Positions 8,834-17,299 of a stretch of DNA of 46,501 nucleotides are shown here, piece after piece. A program made the translations under genes and the position numbers. The notes below the pieces were generated by a model that saw only the letters and a list, made by a program, of their open reading frames with translations, was not told the DNA's origin and did no database searches. The first letter of the stretch is position 1. Each line of letters begins with the position of its first letter. The stretch is from assembly GCA_013152655.1 (NCBI GenBank), contig JAADFW010000170.1, positions 1-46,501 on the forward strand, written 5' to 3'. Source of the stretch: Chlorobiota bacterium. GTDB taxonomy: Bacteria; Bacteroidota; Bacteroidia; Bacteroidales; B39-G9.

Positions 8834-9412
8834 TTAATTTCCCCTTGCTTTCATAAAGCAGCTTCTGCAAAGAGGTTCGTAAGCATCTTTTTCACCTAAA
8901 AGCACTAATTTATCGGTTTCGGATAAGCGGTGAGAATAATGAGCCAGGTTACCACATTTTACACAAATGGCGTGTACCTTGGTTACATACTCGGCCGTTG
9001 CCAGTAATGCAGGCATAGGGCCAAAAGGCTTTCCGGCAAAATCCATATCCAAGCCGGCAGCAATAACCCTTATTCCTCTTTTAGCCAGCTCGTTACAAAC
9101 ATCTACAATTCCATTATCAAAAAACTGGGCTTCGTCTATTCCAACTACTTCCACATCGTTGGCTAACAATAAAATATTTCTCGATGTACTCACAGGTGTT
9201 GAAAGTATGGAATTATCATCGTGCGATACTACTTCTTCTTCCGAATACCTTACATCAATCTGAGGCTTAAATATCTCTACATTTTGCCGGGCAATTTTCG
9301 CCCTTTTCATTCTACGGATTAATTCTTCCGTTTTCCCCGAAAACATTGAACCCACAATAACTTCAATCCAACCTTTTTTTTCACTGCCTTTTAAAGAATT
9401 TTCGAGGAACAT
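8834..9412 (-). CDS. tdk: Thymidine kinase (type II)
   Basis: 192 residues, the usual length of bacterial type II thymidine kinase. It phosphorylates thymidine to dTMP with ATP in pyrimidine salvage in the cytoplasm. Visible motifs: P-loop GSMFSGKT (21-28); KPQID; SHDD; Walker B-like VGIDEAQFF with Asp93-Glu94, the Glu being the catalytic base; [11 protein letters not shown]; and the lasso and substrate region [13 protein letters not shown], where Cys pairs (CVKC and CRSC near the C-terminus) bind structural zinc. The start is the ATG at 9412, giving a 14-residue extension before the core that is common in Bacteroidota. Divergent from the next gene by 88 bp, with a promoter-like element between them. 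Confidence 0.95.
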   Translation of the reverse strand: MFLENSLKGSEKKGWIEVIVGSMFSGKTEELIRRMKRAKIARQNVEIFKPQIDVRYSEEEVVSHDDNSILSTPVSTSRNILLLANDVEVVGIDEAQFFDNGIVDVCNELAKRGIRVIAAGLDMDFAGKPFGPMPALLATAEYVTKVHAICVKCGNLAHYSHRLSETDKLVLLGEKDAYEPLCRSCFMKARGN

Positions 9413-9456
9413 TCTATACTAATTTTATTAATTTTAAGTTTCTATCATTACTTTTA

Positions 9457-9464
9457 CAAATGTA
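9457..9464 (-). promoter_or_regulatory. Candidate -7 element for tdk
   Basis: On the minus strand this reads TACATTTG, an exact TAnnTTTG, 45 bp upstream of the tdk start. It lies in the palindrome TTACAAATGTAA. The -33 element is poor (a T-run rather than TTTG). Confidence 0.4.
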
Positions 9465-9500
9465 AAAAAAGCTTCAGTAAATAAAACTAAATAATCCGCT

Positions 9501-10355
9501 ATGGATAAAAAAACATTATTAAAACTTATAAACAATAATATTCAGGAAATAGAAATTTTACTTGAATCATATAGTTCATCATACGCTATTCCTGAAATGG
9601 AAGTTAATCTCATTCTTTCAAAAATTAAAGTATTGAAAGACGAATTTGCCATTTTAAGCGATTTAAAAATGGAAAATGTAGTTCCTGAACCATCACAGAA
9701 ACTTGAAAAGATTGAGGAAGTTAAGCATGAAGAACAAATTGAAAATGAAGTAATGACAGAAGAAAAAGAGATTCCTGTGATAGAAGATGCTGCTCCTGAA
9801 CCGGAAACAAAAGAGGAAACAGGCCTTAAAAAACCTGAACGAAAAAGAGTTAAAAAATCAAAATTAAAAGAACGAAAAGAAAAAAAAGTGGTAACCACCA
9901 GGGCCGACCTTGAAAAAATGTCGCCACCAAACGAAATAATTGAAGTTATTTCAGCGGAAAAGCCCAAAATTGAAAAAATCGAAAAACCGATTTCTCAAAA
10001 AAAACAGGCAAAAGATAAAAGTTCTATCATGGCCGATAAGTTTGAAGTTACCAAACAGTCAATTAACGACCTTATTGCCAGCTCGAAAAAAACCCGCGAT
10101 TTAGCTACCAAACTAAAAGATGCTCCTATTGCCAACTTGAAAAAAGCCATTAACTTAAACGATAAAATACGGTTTATAAAAGAGCTTTTTAACGGGCAAA
10201 ATGAAAAATACCAGCAAGCTGTTGACGAATTAAATAAGTGCAAAAACTTGGATGAAGCATTAGAATATTTAAACAAAAATTATACGTGGAATCAGGAAAA
10301 AGAAAGCTTTCGCGATTTTCTTGAATTAATTTACAGGCGTTTTATTAATACTTAA
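9501..10355 (+). CDS. Hypothetical protein with charged linker and conserved C-terminal helical region
   Basis: 284 residues, no signal peptide. The N-terminal 50 residues are helical. Residues about 60-150 are a low-complexity Glu/Lys-rich stretch with basic clusters (KKPERKRVKKSKLKERKEKK), probably disordered. The C-terminal 80 residues (INLNDKIRFIKELFNGQNEKYQQAVDELNK..YNWN-like..FLELIYRRF) resemble a conserved block seen in many uncharacterised Bacteroidota proteins. I cannot assign a function. It is the first gene of a tight unit: the M28 peptidase starts 6 bp after its stop, and rsmI overlaps that. The basic linker is compatible with nucleic-acid or ribosome contact, which is only a guess. 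Confidence 0.7.
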   Translation: MDKKTLLKLINNNIQEIEILLESYSSSYAIPEMEVNLILSKIKVLKDEFAILSDLKMENVVPEPSQKLEKIEEVKHEEQIENEVMTEEKEIPVIEDAAPEPETKEETGLKKPERKRVKKSKLKERKEKKVVTTRADLEKMSPPNEIIEVISAEKPKIEKIEKPISQKKQAKDKSSIMADKFEVTKQSINDLIASSKKTRDLATKLKDAPIANLKKAINLNDKIRFIKELFNGQNEKYQQAVDELNKCKNLDEALEYLNKNYTWNQEKESFRDFLELIYRRFINT

Positions 10356-10361
10356 AATCTG

Positions 10362-11612
10362 ATGCGTTACTTTCATTTATTTATTTTTCTGTTTTATTAT
10401 ATTTTTCAGCCTAACGTTAACGCACAGGATGTTAGTTATGCTAAACAGATTATAAATGAACTTTGTTCATCAAAATATTATGGCCGTGGTTATGTGAAAA
10501 ATGCTGATTTAAAGGCTGCTAAATATTTACGCAAAGAATTAAAATTAAACGGAGTTAGTAAATACGGCAAAAGCTATTTTCAACATTTTCATTTTCCTAT
10601 AAACACATTTCCTTCTCATGTTAGTTTTGCCTTAGGTAATAAATTATGCCAACCGGGGAAAGATTATCTCGTAATGCCTGTTTCAAGTAAATTAAAAGGT
10701 AATTTCGATGTATTTTATATTAACAAAGCAATTTTGCATGACAAAAACATTTTTGAAAACATCGATTTTAGTAATAAAGCCATTCTTTTCAACCCAAAGG
10801 GAGTTAACGATACACTCAGGGAAGTTATTTTAGAAAATATTTTAGGAGCAAAAGCTATTATTGAACTAATTGACAATAAATTAATTTACAGAAAATCGCA
10901 AATTGAAGCTAATTTTATATCTATCCGGTTAAAAAAAGAAGCTGCCGACACCAATGCACAAACAGCTTCATTCAATATTAAAAACAAGTTTATAACAAAC
11001 AACAAAACACAAAATGTAATTGGATTTATTCCCGGACAAACCGATAGTTTAATTGTTTTTACTGCTCATTACGACCACCTCGGAATGATGGGAAAAACTG
11101 TTTATTTCCCGGGAGCTAACGATAACGGAAGTGGCACCTCAATGGTTTTAAATCTGGCAAAATATTATGCTTCTTTTAAAAGCAAACCTAAATACAGTAT
11201 GGCTTTTATTTTTTTTAGTGGTGAAGAAGTGGGCTTGCTGGGTTCAAAATATTTTACCGAAAATCCACTGTTCCCTCTTGAAAAAATTAAGTTTTTAATT
11301 AATCTTGATTTAGTTGGAACAGGTGAAAAGGGCATTATGCTTGTAAATGGCAAAGTATTTAAAAAGGTTTATGAAAGATTTCAAAGAATAAATGCACAAA
11401 ACAATTACCTGTCAAAAATTGCAGCAAGAGGTAAAGCTGCCAACAGCGACCATTATTATTTCTCTGAAAAAGGAGTAAAAGCTTTTTTTATTTATACCAT
11501 GGGAGGAATTGCAGAATATCATAACATTTATGATAAAGCCGAAACGCTGCCTTTAACTGAGTACAGTGATTTATTTAGTTTGTTAACCGATTTTGTAAAA
11601 AGCTATGAGTAA
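10362..11612 (+). CDS. Secreted M28-family zinc aminopeptidase
   Basis: 416 residues with an N-terminal signal sequence (FHLFIFLFYYIFQPNVNAQ). The C-terminal half (about 215-416) carries the two-zinc M28 site: His236 in FTAHYDHLG, Asp254 in GANDNGSG, Glu288/Glu289 in FSGEEVG (catalytic and bridging), Asp in INLDLVG and His in AEYHNIYD. Residues about 90-215 fit a PA-like insert. Family members remove N-terminal amino acids from peptides in the periplasm. It starts 6 bp after the previous gene and its stop overlaps the rsmI start (ATGAGTAA), so the three are likely co-transcribed. The pairing with rsmI is probably gene order rather than pathway. Confidence 0.88.
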   Translation: MRYFHLFIFLFYYIFQPNVNAQDVSYAKQIINELCSSKYYGRGYVKNADLKAAKYLRKELKLNGVSKYGKSYFQHFHFPINTFPSHVSFALGNKLCQPGKDYLVMPVSSKLKGNFDVFYINKAILHDKNIFENIDFSNKAILFNPKGVNDTLREVILENILGAKAIIELIDNKLIYRKSQIEANFISIRLKKEAADTNAQTASFNIKNKFITNNKTQNVIGFIPGQTDSLIVFTAHYDHLGMMGKTVYFPGANDNGSGTSMVLNLAKYYASFKSKPKYSMAFIFFSGEEVGLLGSKYFTENPLFPLEKIKFLINLDLVGTGEKGIMLVNGKVFKKVYERFQRINAQNNYLSKIAARGKAANSDHYYFSEKGVKAFFIYTMGGIAEYHNIYDKAETLPLTEYSDLFSLLTDFVKSYE

Positions 11613-12276
11613 ACTAATTATAGTACCTACGCCTATTGGGAATTTGAAAGATATTACATTGCGTGCTTTGGATGCTTTAAGCAAAGCGGATATCATTCTT
11701 GCGGAAGATACACGGACAACTGCCAAGCTTTTAAATCATTATCAAATAAGCACCAAAATGATGGCATACCATAAGTTTAACGAACATAAAGTCTTACATC
11801 AACTAATTGAAAAAATACAAGAAAACAGCATGGTTGCTTTGGTGTCTGATGCAGGCACGCCAGGTATTTCTGACCCGGGTTATTTAATTGTAAAAAAGTG
11901 TATTGAAAACAATATTGAAATTGAAAGCCTGCCTGGGGCAACTGCACTAATTCCTGCTTTAATTAATTCAGGCTTGCCAAATAATAAATTTTGTTTTGAG
12001 GGATTTTTACCGCAAAAAAAAGGACGAAGTAAGCGGTTAAAAGAATTAGCTGACGAAACAAGAACAATGGTTTTTTACGAATCGCCTCACCGGTTAATCA
12101 AATTATTAAAGCAATTTGTTGAATTTTTTGGACAGGAAAGAGAAGTATCTGTTTCGCGTGAATTAACTAAAATTCATGAAGAAAACTTCAGAGGAAAACT
12201 ACCGGATGCTATTCAGCATTTTGAATCAAAAACCATAAAAGGCGAAATAGTAGTTGTTGTGGAAGGGAAAAAGTGA
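11605..12276 (+). CDS. rsmI: 16S rRNA (cytidine-1402-2'-O)-methyltransferase
   Basis: 223 residues of the tetrapyrrole-methylase (SAM, class III) fold. It methylates the 2'-OH of C1402 of 16S rRNA in the decoding centre. Signature segments: IIVPTPIGNLKDITLRAL (N-terminus), AEDTRTTAKLL, HKFNEH, ALVSDAGTPGISDPGYL, LPGATALIPALINSGL and FYESPHRL. The C-terminal domain present in some longer RsmI proteins is short here, as is common in Bacteroidota. The ATG overlaps the M28 gene by 8 bp, indicating translational coupling. The stop codon lies within GTGAATA, the heptamer that is tandemly repeated at 44796-44858. Confidence 0.95.
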   Translation: MSKLIIVPTPIGNLKDITLRALDALSKADIILAEDTRTTAKLLNHYQISTKMMAYHKFNEHKVLHQLIEKIQENSMVALVSDAGTPGISDPGYLIVKKCIENNIEIESLPGATALIPALINSGLPNNKFCFEGFLPQKKGRSKRLKELADETRTMVFYESPHRLIKLLKQFVEFFGQEREVSVSRELTKIHEENFRGKLPDAIQHFESKTIKGEIVVVVEGKK

Positions 12277-12328
12277 ATAGTATGAATTGTGAACTCTTAT
12301 TTTAGGCTGATAAATAATCTTTATAAAA

Positions 12329-12982
12329 ATGTATCCAAAAAATAAAAAATCTCAATTATTTTCATCTTTTATAATTGCAATTTTATTAATGGGCCCAATT
12401 CATTTTTCACAGGCACAAAACAAAATAATTGATTTTTTCAAGCTCTCTGTTCACGAAAAAACATGGGTTGCTTTTCATCCGTTTATTGCCAAAAAAGCCT
12501 GGAATATTACTAACTATGCCAGGCAGGTTACCGGTTCTGTAAAGTCTGATACCGTTTTAGGCAAAAATGAAAATGGAGGCCAATTAGATGCTTTTCGCCA
12601 TGCTTTCTGGATGGCTAATTTGAGTAGGGAGATTAAATATAAAAAAGCATATAAATTAGGTAGGGCACACGAACGCAAAAACAAAGCTGATTATAGGAAA
12701 AATAAATATGAAGAAGGGAAATTACCTGATGCAATAAGCTGTAAAATGGATTTACTGAATAATAAAATAGGATTAAATTTAGGAATAGAAAACCCCGAAA
12801 TTTCAAATACGGAATTAAGACAATTAATAATTGAAAAAATCATAGCCGGAGATATGTGGATAATTAAAACCGACCGGCAGGGAAACTACCTCGATGAATA
12901 TGATAGTATATTACAACAATCTGATTACCAGGGTAAATGGAATAACAGCAAATGCCTTGTAAAATCTAATTTCTATAAATAG
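12329..12982 (+). CDS. Exported DUF6973-like protein
   Basis: 217 residues. Residues 1-30 form a signal peptide (SFIIAILLMGPIHFSQAQ). The mature part has GGQLDAFRHAFWMANLSREI (about residue 86), then KLGRAHE and MDLLNNKIG. This D-A-F-R-H-A-x-W / H-E / M-D-x-x-N-N pattern is, from memory, the DUF6973 signature, a conserved domain of unknown function found in secreted proteins. The His, Asp and Glu residues look like a metal or catalytic centre, but no activity is established that I know of. The 3' end overlaps the convergent gene by 10 bp. The gene is separated from rsmI by 52 bp and may be the end of that transcription unit. Confidence 0.65.
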   Translation: MYPKNKKSQLFSSFIIAILLMGPIHFSQAQNKIIDFFKLSVHEKTWVAFHPFIAKKAWNITNYARQVTGSVKSDTVLGKNENGGQLDAFRHAFWMANLSREIKYKKAYKLGRAHERKNKADYRKNKYEEGKLPDAISCKMDLLNNKIGLNLGIENPEISNTELRQLIIEKIIAGDMWIIKTDRQGNYLDEYDSILQQSDYQGKWNNSKCLVKSNFYK

Positions 12983-13494
12983 ACTAATCCAATTTTTACA
13001 GGTTGCAACATTTCATTTGTCATATACACAAGGGTGTCTGAATTAATAAATTCTAACTTTTTCAGGTTAATCTTTTTGCCTGAACTTGAAAAAGTTTTTT
13101 TATTGTCGTGCCTTTTCCACCAATCATTATTTAAACAAATTTTCATTGTGTTAAAATGCTCAACATTGGTAATTATTAAATTCCAATTGGTTACAAAAAC
13201 TACTATTTTCGAATCAGGCGACCAAATGGTTTTTTGCACCGATTCAATATCTTCAGGTAAATTTTCAACCAATTTAAATTTATTTGTTCCTCTTTCTGCT
13301 ATAAACATGCTTTGGTTAGGCGGGTCAAGAGAAGGGTTTTCAGTTACATATGCCTCGAAAATTGTATTAGGCGAATTGACTGACAATACAACTTTAGGTT
13401 TTGAATTTAGCCCGAAAAGAAAAAATTCAATTCCTAAAATAACAACCGCAGTTGCTATAATTGCAATACTCAAATTTAGAATCCTGATTTTCAT
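12973..13494 (-). CDS. Small exported/membrane-anchored protein with TolB-like motif
   Basis: 173 residues. An N-terminal hydrophobic segment (residues 8-29, LSIAIIATAVVILGIEFFLF) acts as a signal anchor. The rest is beta-rich; VQKTIWSPDSKIVVFVT resembles one blade of a TolB/WD40-like propeller (WSPDGxxIxF), and FIAERGTNKFKLVENLP may be a second. The protein is too short for a full propeller. Function unknown. A + strand frame at 13034-13516 overlaps it, but this frame was preferred because of the signal anchor and blade motif. The gene is convergent with the DUF6973-like gene, overlapping it by 10 bp. Confidence 0.6.
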   Translation of the reverse strand: MKIRILNLSIAIIATAVVILGIEFFLFGLNSKPKVVLSVNSPNTIFEAYVTENPSLDPPNQSMFIAERGTNKFKLVENLPEDIESVQKTIWSPDSKIVVFVTNWNLIITNVEHFNTMKICLNNDWWKRHDNKKTFSSSGKKINLKKLEFINSDTLVYMTNEMLQPVKIGLVYL

Positions 13495-13578
13495 TGCTCT
13501 CTTGTTTTATAAGTAAAATCAAAAATAAAACTATTATTTCAATGTTTTTTTTATTAGTAAATCACCATAATCTTAAAA

Positions 13579-13636
13579 CTATTCCTCATTTTACTTCATC
13601 GCTTTTTCACTACTCATTATTTGCCGTTCACTCATA
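13579..13636 (-). repeat. Decayed heptamer repeat downstream of the sulfotransferase gene
   Basis: On the minus strand, just after the sulfotransferase stop, the sequence can be read as heptamers GTGAACG, GCAAATA, ATGAGTA and GTGAAAA, then less regular copies. It resembles a degenerate version of the GTGAATA array at 44796-44858, in the same orientation relative to the upstream gene. Confidence 0.35.
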
Positions 13637-13648
13637 ACTAACTGTCAA

Positions 13649-14593
13649 TCAATTATTAATCCATTTGCTTAAATCCACATTTATTAACCCGGCAGTATTT
13701 TCAATATCGGTTTTATAAACGTCTAACAACCGATTTTTAGTATTCTTATCTAATTTAATATCAGTATTTTCTTTAAATGCCTTTTGTTTCATTTTTTCAA
13801 ACAATATTTCGGGCAAAATAGTTTTGCTAAGATTTTTTATTCCTGAGTTAACAACCAATTTATTTAACTTTTTCATTTTCGGAACTTTCGCTTTGTTATG
13901 AATTTCATTCAAATTTGTATTAAAAAAAGAAATATTTAAAAACTTAAAAATTGATTGATAGAAAGCTTCTGGGTTTTTCTCCAATTCATCAAACAAAAAA
14001 ACACCGATATTTTCTTTTGGAAAAACTTCATAATAACGTTTTACCTGTTTGTAGTACTCACCCAATTCAATAAATAATTCTGATATTCCCCACCCTTTCT
14101 TTTCTTTCTGAATATCTTTTTCTAAAGCCTCTTTAAACGAAAGTGTAGTAAAACCATACCGCAAAGCCATTAAATAATGTGAGAATGCCCTTTCTACAGG
14201 ATTCCTTAACAATATAATTATTTTAGAACCGGGATTATAATTATAAATATTTTTGGCAGCTACAGCCGAGTATAAATAGGAAGTACTGCTTTCAGCCCGG
14301 TATTTTTCTTTTTTTGATGCTTCAAAAAGCTGCTTATAATAATCTTCATTTCTAATAAAAGCCAATTGTTTATTTCCTAAAGGAACTTTGGCAAAATACT
14401 TCTTTTCATTTAATGATGATTGCTTTTTATAAGTATGGCTGAACAATTCCGGCTTAATATCGGCAGAGAAAAAGTTGGGCTCTTTAACAGGGCTGTGATA
14501 TACATCAGCAGAAGCTTCTAATATTCTGTAAAGTGAAGTAGTTCCGGCTTTTGCTGCTCCGACAATAAATAAATTTGGTTTTTTTTCTACCAT
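13649..14593 (-). CDS. PAPS-dependent sulfotransferase (heparan/NDST-like family)
   Basis: 314 residues. The 5'-phosphosulfate-binding loop is FIVGAAKAGTTSLYRIL (residues 9-25), followed by the family segment SPVKEPNFFSAD. The 3'-phosphate-binding motif is IILLRNPVERAFSHYLMALRYG, with Arg and Ser in the usual places. Later blocks (YYKQVKRYYEVFPKENIGVFLFDEL) match bacterial and eukaryotic carbohydrate sulfotransferases. It would move sulfate from PAPS to a hydroxyl or amine of a glycan in the cytoplasm or at the inner membrane. Its start overlaps the end of the flippase gene by 7 bp, so a sulfated surface or exported polysaccharide is the natural reading. No glycosyltransferases are in the window to define the glycan. 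Confidence 0.88.
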   Translation of the reverse strand: MVEKKPNLFIVGAAKAGTTSLYRILEASADVYHSPVKEPNFFSADIKPELFSHTYKKQSSLNEKKYFAKVPLGNKQLAFIRNEDYYKQLFEASKKEKYRAESSTSYLYSAVAAKNIYNYNPGSKIIILLRNPVERAFSHYLMALRYGFTTLSFKEALEKDIQKEKKGWGISELFIELGEYYKQVKRYYEVFPKENIGVFLFDELEKNPEAFYQSIFKFLNISFFNTNLNEIHNKAKVPKMKKLNKLVVNSGIKNLSKTILPEILFEKMKQKAFKENTDIKLDKNTKNRLLDVYKTDIENTAGLINVDLSKWINN

Positions 14594-15918
14594 ATTTTTA
14601 ATCCAAACGGAAAAGTTGTAAAATGATGTTTTTTATAAATTGAAATATGTGCTAAAACATTCCATGTTATAGTTGAAAATGCGGTAGCAAAAGCTGCACC
14701 TTCAATTCCATAAACAGGAATTAAAATAAAGTTTAAAATAAAATTCAAAATAGCTCCAAAAAGTATAATATTTCTACCGGTTTTTTCCTGCCCTGTCATA
14801 TTTATTAAATGCATGGTTGAACCGGAAAGCGAATTGAACATTTGCCCTGCTACTAAAATTAACAATGCTCCTGAACCACTAACAAATTCACCGCCAAAAA
14901 TTGATAATAAGTCTTTAGGGAAAATAACTATAAGCAAAAAAATTGGCAATGAAATTGCTACATTTAATAAACTGGTATGTTTTACAAATCGCTTAAATTT
15001 TGACTTATAGTTTTGTGCATATAATTCGGCAAATTTAGGAGATGCAATACTGTTAATAGCAATTAAGGCAACCGAATTTATTCCTGCAATTTTTACACAA
15101 GTATTATAAATTCCCACCATCGATTCGTCTTTAAAATAACTTAACATTAAAATATCAATCCAGTTCATAACAAAAAAGAGTGAATTGGATAACATCATTG
15201 GCCATGATGTTTTTAAGATTTTTCCTGATGTGAAGTATTTTTCTTTACTGTAACCCGGCAAATATTTTGCTAATCCGTTTCGTAAAATTAAAAAACTAAA
15301 AAGCATTAATACCAATACTGATAATGTCAACGATTCAATAACTCCTTCTTTTGAAGAATTAAAAACACCGGCATATAAAAAAAGTAACATCAACAAATAG
15401 ATACTGCCATTTTGAAAAAAACTATAAAAGGTAATTCGCTTTAAACCTCTTAGTATTTCAGCATTATAGCCCAAAATAACAAATGTAAAAACAGCATACG
15501 AAACTAATTTCATGTAATGTTGTGCATCGGGTGTATTGAAAAAAACCCTGCTCAGATAACCGGAAGTTAAATAAATGAGCATAGCAACCAGTAACCCAGA
15601 TATGAATACTAATTTAAATCCGGTGATATAGGTAATAAATATAAAATTGTCCTTTTTAATGGCTTTAAGCTGTGCTATAAATTTTACAATGGAAGTATCT
15701 AATCCGAGTTTCCCGAAAACCGAACCTATTAATAAAATAGTAAAGCACGTTGAAAAAATACCCAGCATTTCAGAGCCATATTTCCTGGCAATATAAAAAA
15801 ACAACAGATATTGCATTAATATTCCAAAACTTTTAAAAACCAATGCAATAGATGAACCCTTGAATAATTCCTTCAGGTGAAAGTCTCTTTTAAAATATCT
15901 TATTTGCTTTTTTATCAA
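14587..15918 (-). CDS. Polysaccharide flippase (Wzx-like, MATE/MOP superfamily)
   Basis: 443 residues with about 12-14 hydrophobic segments. The N-terminal KGSSIALVFKSFGILMQYLLFFYIARKYGSEMLGIFS and GKLGLDTSIVKFIA are typical of O-antigen and lipopolysaccharide flippases of the MOP exporter superfamily. It would move undecaprenol-linked or other glycan precursors across the inner membrane. The downstream sulfotransferase overlaps by 7 bp and is probably translated from the same message. The unit reads away from a 199-bp divergent region containing three palindromes. The upstream flank lacks other polysaccharide genes, so this is a small two-gene unit rather than a full capsule locus. Confidence 0.88.
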   Translation of the reverse strand: MIKKQIRYFKRDFHLKELFKGSSIALVFKSFGILMQYLLFFYIARKYGSEMLGIFSTCFTILLIGSVFGKLGLDTSIVKFIAQLKAIKKDNFIFITYITGFKLVFISGLLVAMLIYLTSGYLSRVFFNTPDAQHYMKLVSYAVFTFVILGYNAEILRGLKRITFYSFFQNGSIYLLMLLFLYAGVFNSSKEGVIESLTLSVLVLMLFSFLILRNGLAKYLPGYSKEKYFTSGKILKTSWPMMLSNSLFFVMNWIDILMLSYFKDESMVGIYNTCVKIAGINSVALIAINSIASPKFAELYAQNYKSKFKRFVKHTSLLNVAISLPIFLLIVIFPKDLLSIFGGEFVSGSGALLILVAGQMFNSLSGSTMHLINMTGQEKTGRNIILFGAILNFILNFILIPVYGIEGAAFATAFSTITWNVLAHISIYKKHHFTTFPFGLKIW

Positions 15919-15963
15919 GAATTAAAAAATTTAATTTAAAGAATGCTAATTTAGCAATACAAT

Positions 15964-15987
15964 ATATAAATAGAAATCTATTTATAT
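15964..15987. promoter_or_regulatory. Perfect inverted repeat 1 in the divergent flippase/MEMO intergenic region
   Basis: 11-bp arms ATATAAATAGA and TCTATTTATAT are separated by AA. It lies 46-69 bp upstream of the flippase start. Possible operator or cruciform; AT content lowers confidence. Confidence 0.4.
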
Positions 15988-16005
15988 CACAAAATAAATA
16001 AAACG

Positions 16006-16035
16006 TAACTAATTAGCGATAGTATTAATTAGTTA
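16006..16035. promoter_or_regulatory. Perfect inverted repeat 2 in the divergent intergenic region
   Basis: 10-bp arms TAACTAATTA (16006-16015) and TAATTAGTTA (16026-16035) flank a 10-nt spacer. The arm spacing of two helical turns suits a dimeric regulator. Confidence 0.45.
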
Positions 16036-16054
16036 AACAATATAAAAGCCACAT

Positions 16055-16072
16055 ATTCTTAAATTTAAGAAT
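16055..16072. promoter_or_regulatory. Perfect 18-bp palindrome 3 in the divergent intergenic region
   Basis: ATTCTTAAATTTAAGAAT is fully self-complementary. It lies 46 bp upstream of the MEMO-family start. Its centre is about 43 bp from the second inverted repeat, which is about 45 bp from the first. Confidence 0.45.
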
Positions 16073-16117
16073 TGCAGTAAACATCATGTTATAAAAATTG
16101 AAAACTAAGTATAACAA

Positions 16118-17212
16118 ATGAAATTACAAATTATTCTACTAATTGTTATTTTAAGTGCTTGTTCACATAAAGAATCTAAAAATGACAAAACACTAAGTGT
16201 GCGATATTTTAAAGACACTATTGGTTTTGCACATACAGCTACACAAACCGATAGTCTGATGAATCGAATTGAGCGGTATCAAAATAATGTTTTGGCACAG
16301 TTTGAAATAAATAACATATTCACAAAAAAAATTAAAGCCTGCATTTGCCCGCACGATGATTATTCCTATGTTGGCTATCTTTATCCGTTAACGTTGAAAT
16401 CAATAAAAGCTAACACAATTGTTTTAATAGGTGTTGCCCATAAAGCAAAGTTATTAGGCCTTGAAAATATAATAGTTTTTGATAATTATGATTTTTGGAA
16501 TGCTCCTTACGGGAAAATAAAAGTTTCTGATTATAGAGATTCACTAATAGCTGATTTACCTCAACAAATATTTGTTGTAAATGATTCAATGCAAAAAATG
16601 GAACATTCTTTAGAAGCCATGCTGCCTTTTTTACAATATTACAACCGAAAAATTGAAATCCTGCCAATTTTAATCCCATATATGCCTTATTCTAAGATTG
16701 ATGAAATTTCAAAAAAAATGGCTAAATCATTAAGTAAAATAATGATTAACAATAATTTAGATTGGGGTAAAGATATAGCTATTGTTATTTCAAACGATGC
16801 TGTTCATTATGGCGATGAAGATTGGGGCGGAAAAAACTTTGCCCGCTATGGTGCCGATTCTTCAGGTTATAAAAAAGCGATTGCCCACGAAATGGAAATT
16901 ATTAATACTTGCTTGACTGAGAAAATAATACCTGAAAAAATTAAAAAATTTACTGAATATACCGTTGATAAAAATGATTTTAAACAATATACATGGACAT
17001 GGTGTGGCAGGTATTCAGTACCTTTTGGCTTAAGTACTTCTTATTATTTAGGGCAATTCCTAAAATCGAACAATTTAACCGGTTACTTCATAGATTACTC
17101 AACCAGTATAAAGAATGACACTATTCCGGTTTCTGACCTGAATATGGGGCTAACAGCACCGGCCAACCTACGCCATTGGGTAGGTTATGTTGGTTTATTA
17201 TATTATGAATAG
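16118..17212 (+). CDS. MEMO-family (AmmeMemoRadiSam system protein B-like) lipoprotein
   Basis: 364 residues. The N-terminus MKLQIILLIVILSACSHKES has a lipobox (LSAC), so Cys15 is a likely lipidation site. The mature protein matches the MEMO1 family, related to extradiol dioxygenases. His79 in ICPHDDYSYVG, His108 in GVAHKA, His163 in EHSLEAMLPFLQ, His230 in NDAVHYG and Cys296 in TWCGRYSVPFG occupy the family's conserved positions, so a metal site is plausible. The usual partners, an AMMECR1-domain protein and a radical SAM enzyme, are not in the window. Most family members have no signal sequence; an exported form is unusual. Function unknown. The M14 peptidase gene follows 87 bp downstream on the same strand. 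Confidence 0.8.
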   Translation: MKLQIILLIVILSACSHKESKNDKTLSVRYFKDTIGFAHTATQTDSLMNRIERYQNNVLAQFEINNIFTKKIKACICPHDDYSYVGYLYPLTLKSIKANTIVLIGVAHKAKLLGLENIIVFDNYDFWNAPYGKIKVSDYRDSLIADLPQQIFVVNDSMQKMEHSLEAMLPFLQYYNRKIEILPILIPYMPYSKIDEISKKMAKSLSKIMINNNLDWGKDIAIVISNDAVHYGDEDWGGKNFARYGADSSGYKKAIAHEMEIINTCLTEKIIPEKIKKFTEYTVDKNDFKQYTWTWCGRYSVPFGLSTSYYLGQFLKSNNLTGYFIDYSTSIKNDTIPVSDLNMGLTAPANLRHWVGYVGLLYYE

Positions 17213-17299
17213 TTAAATTGGCTCGTTTTACTAAAAATACTTTTAAAAACAGCAGAGCGAGGCTCTTCAAAACTACGTTATTAATTAATTCTTTTTAAT

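Noticed and set aside
13034-13516. 160-codon + strand frame opposite the small exported protein
   Set aside because: It is the antisense of a frame with a signal anchor and TolB-like blade; its own product has no recognisable motif.
15919-16117. Origin or attachment site based on the palindromes
   Set aside because: No DnaA boxes, integrase or target duplication were seen; regulatory palindromes are the simpler reading.
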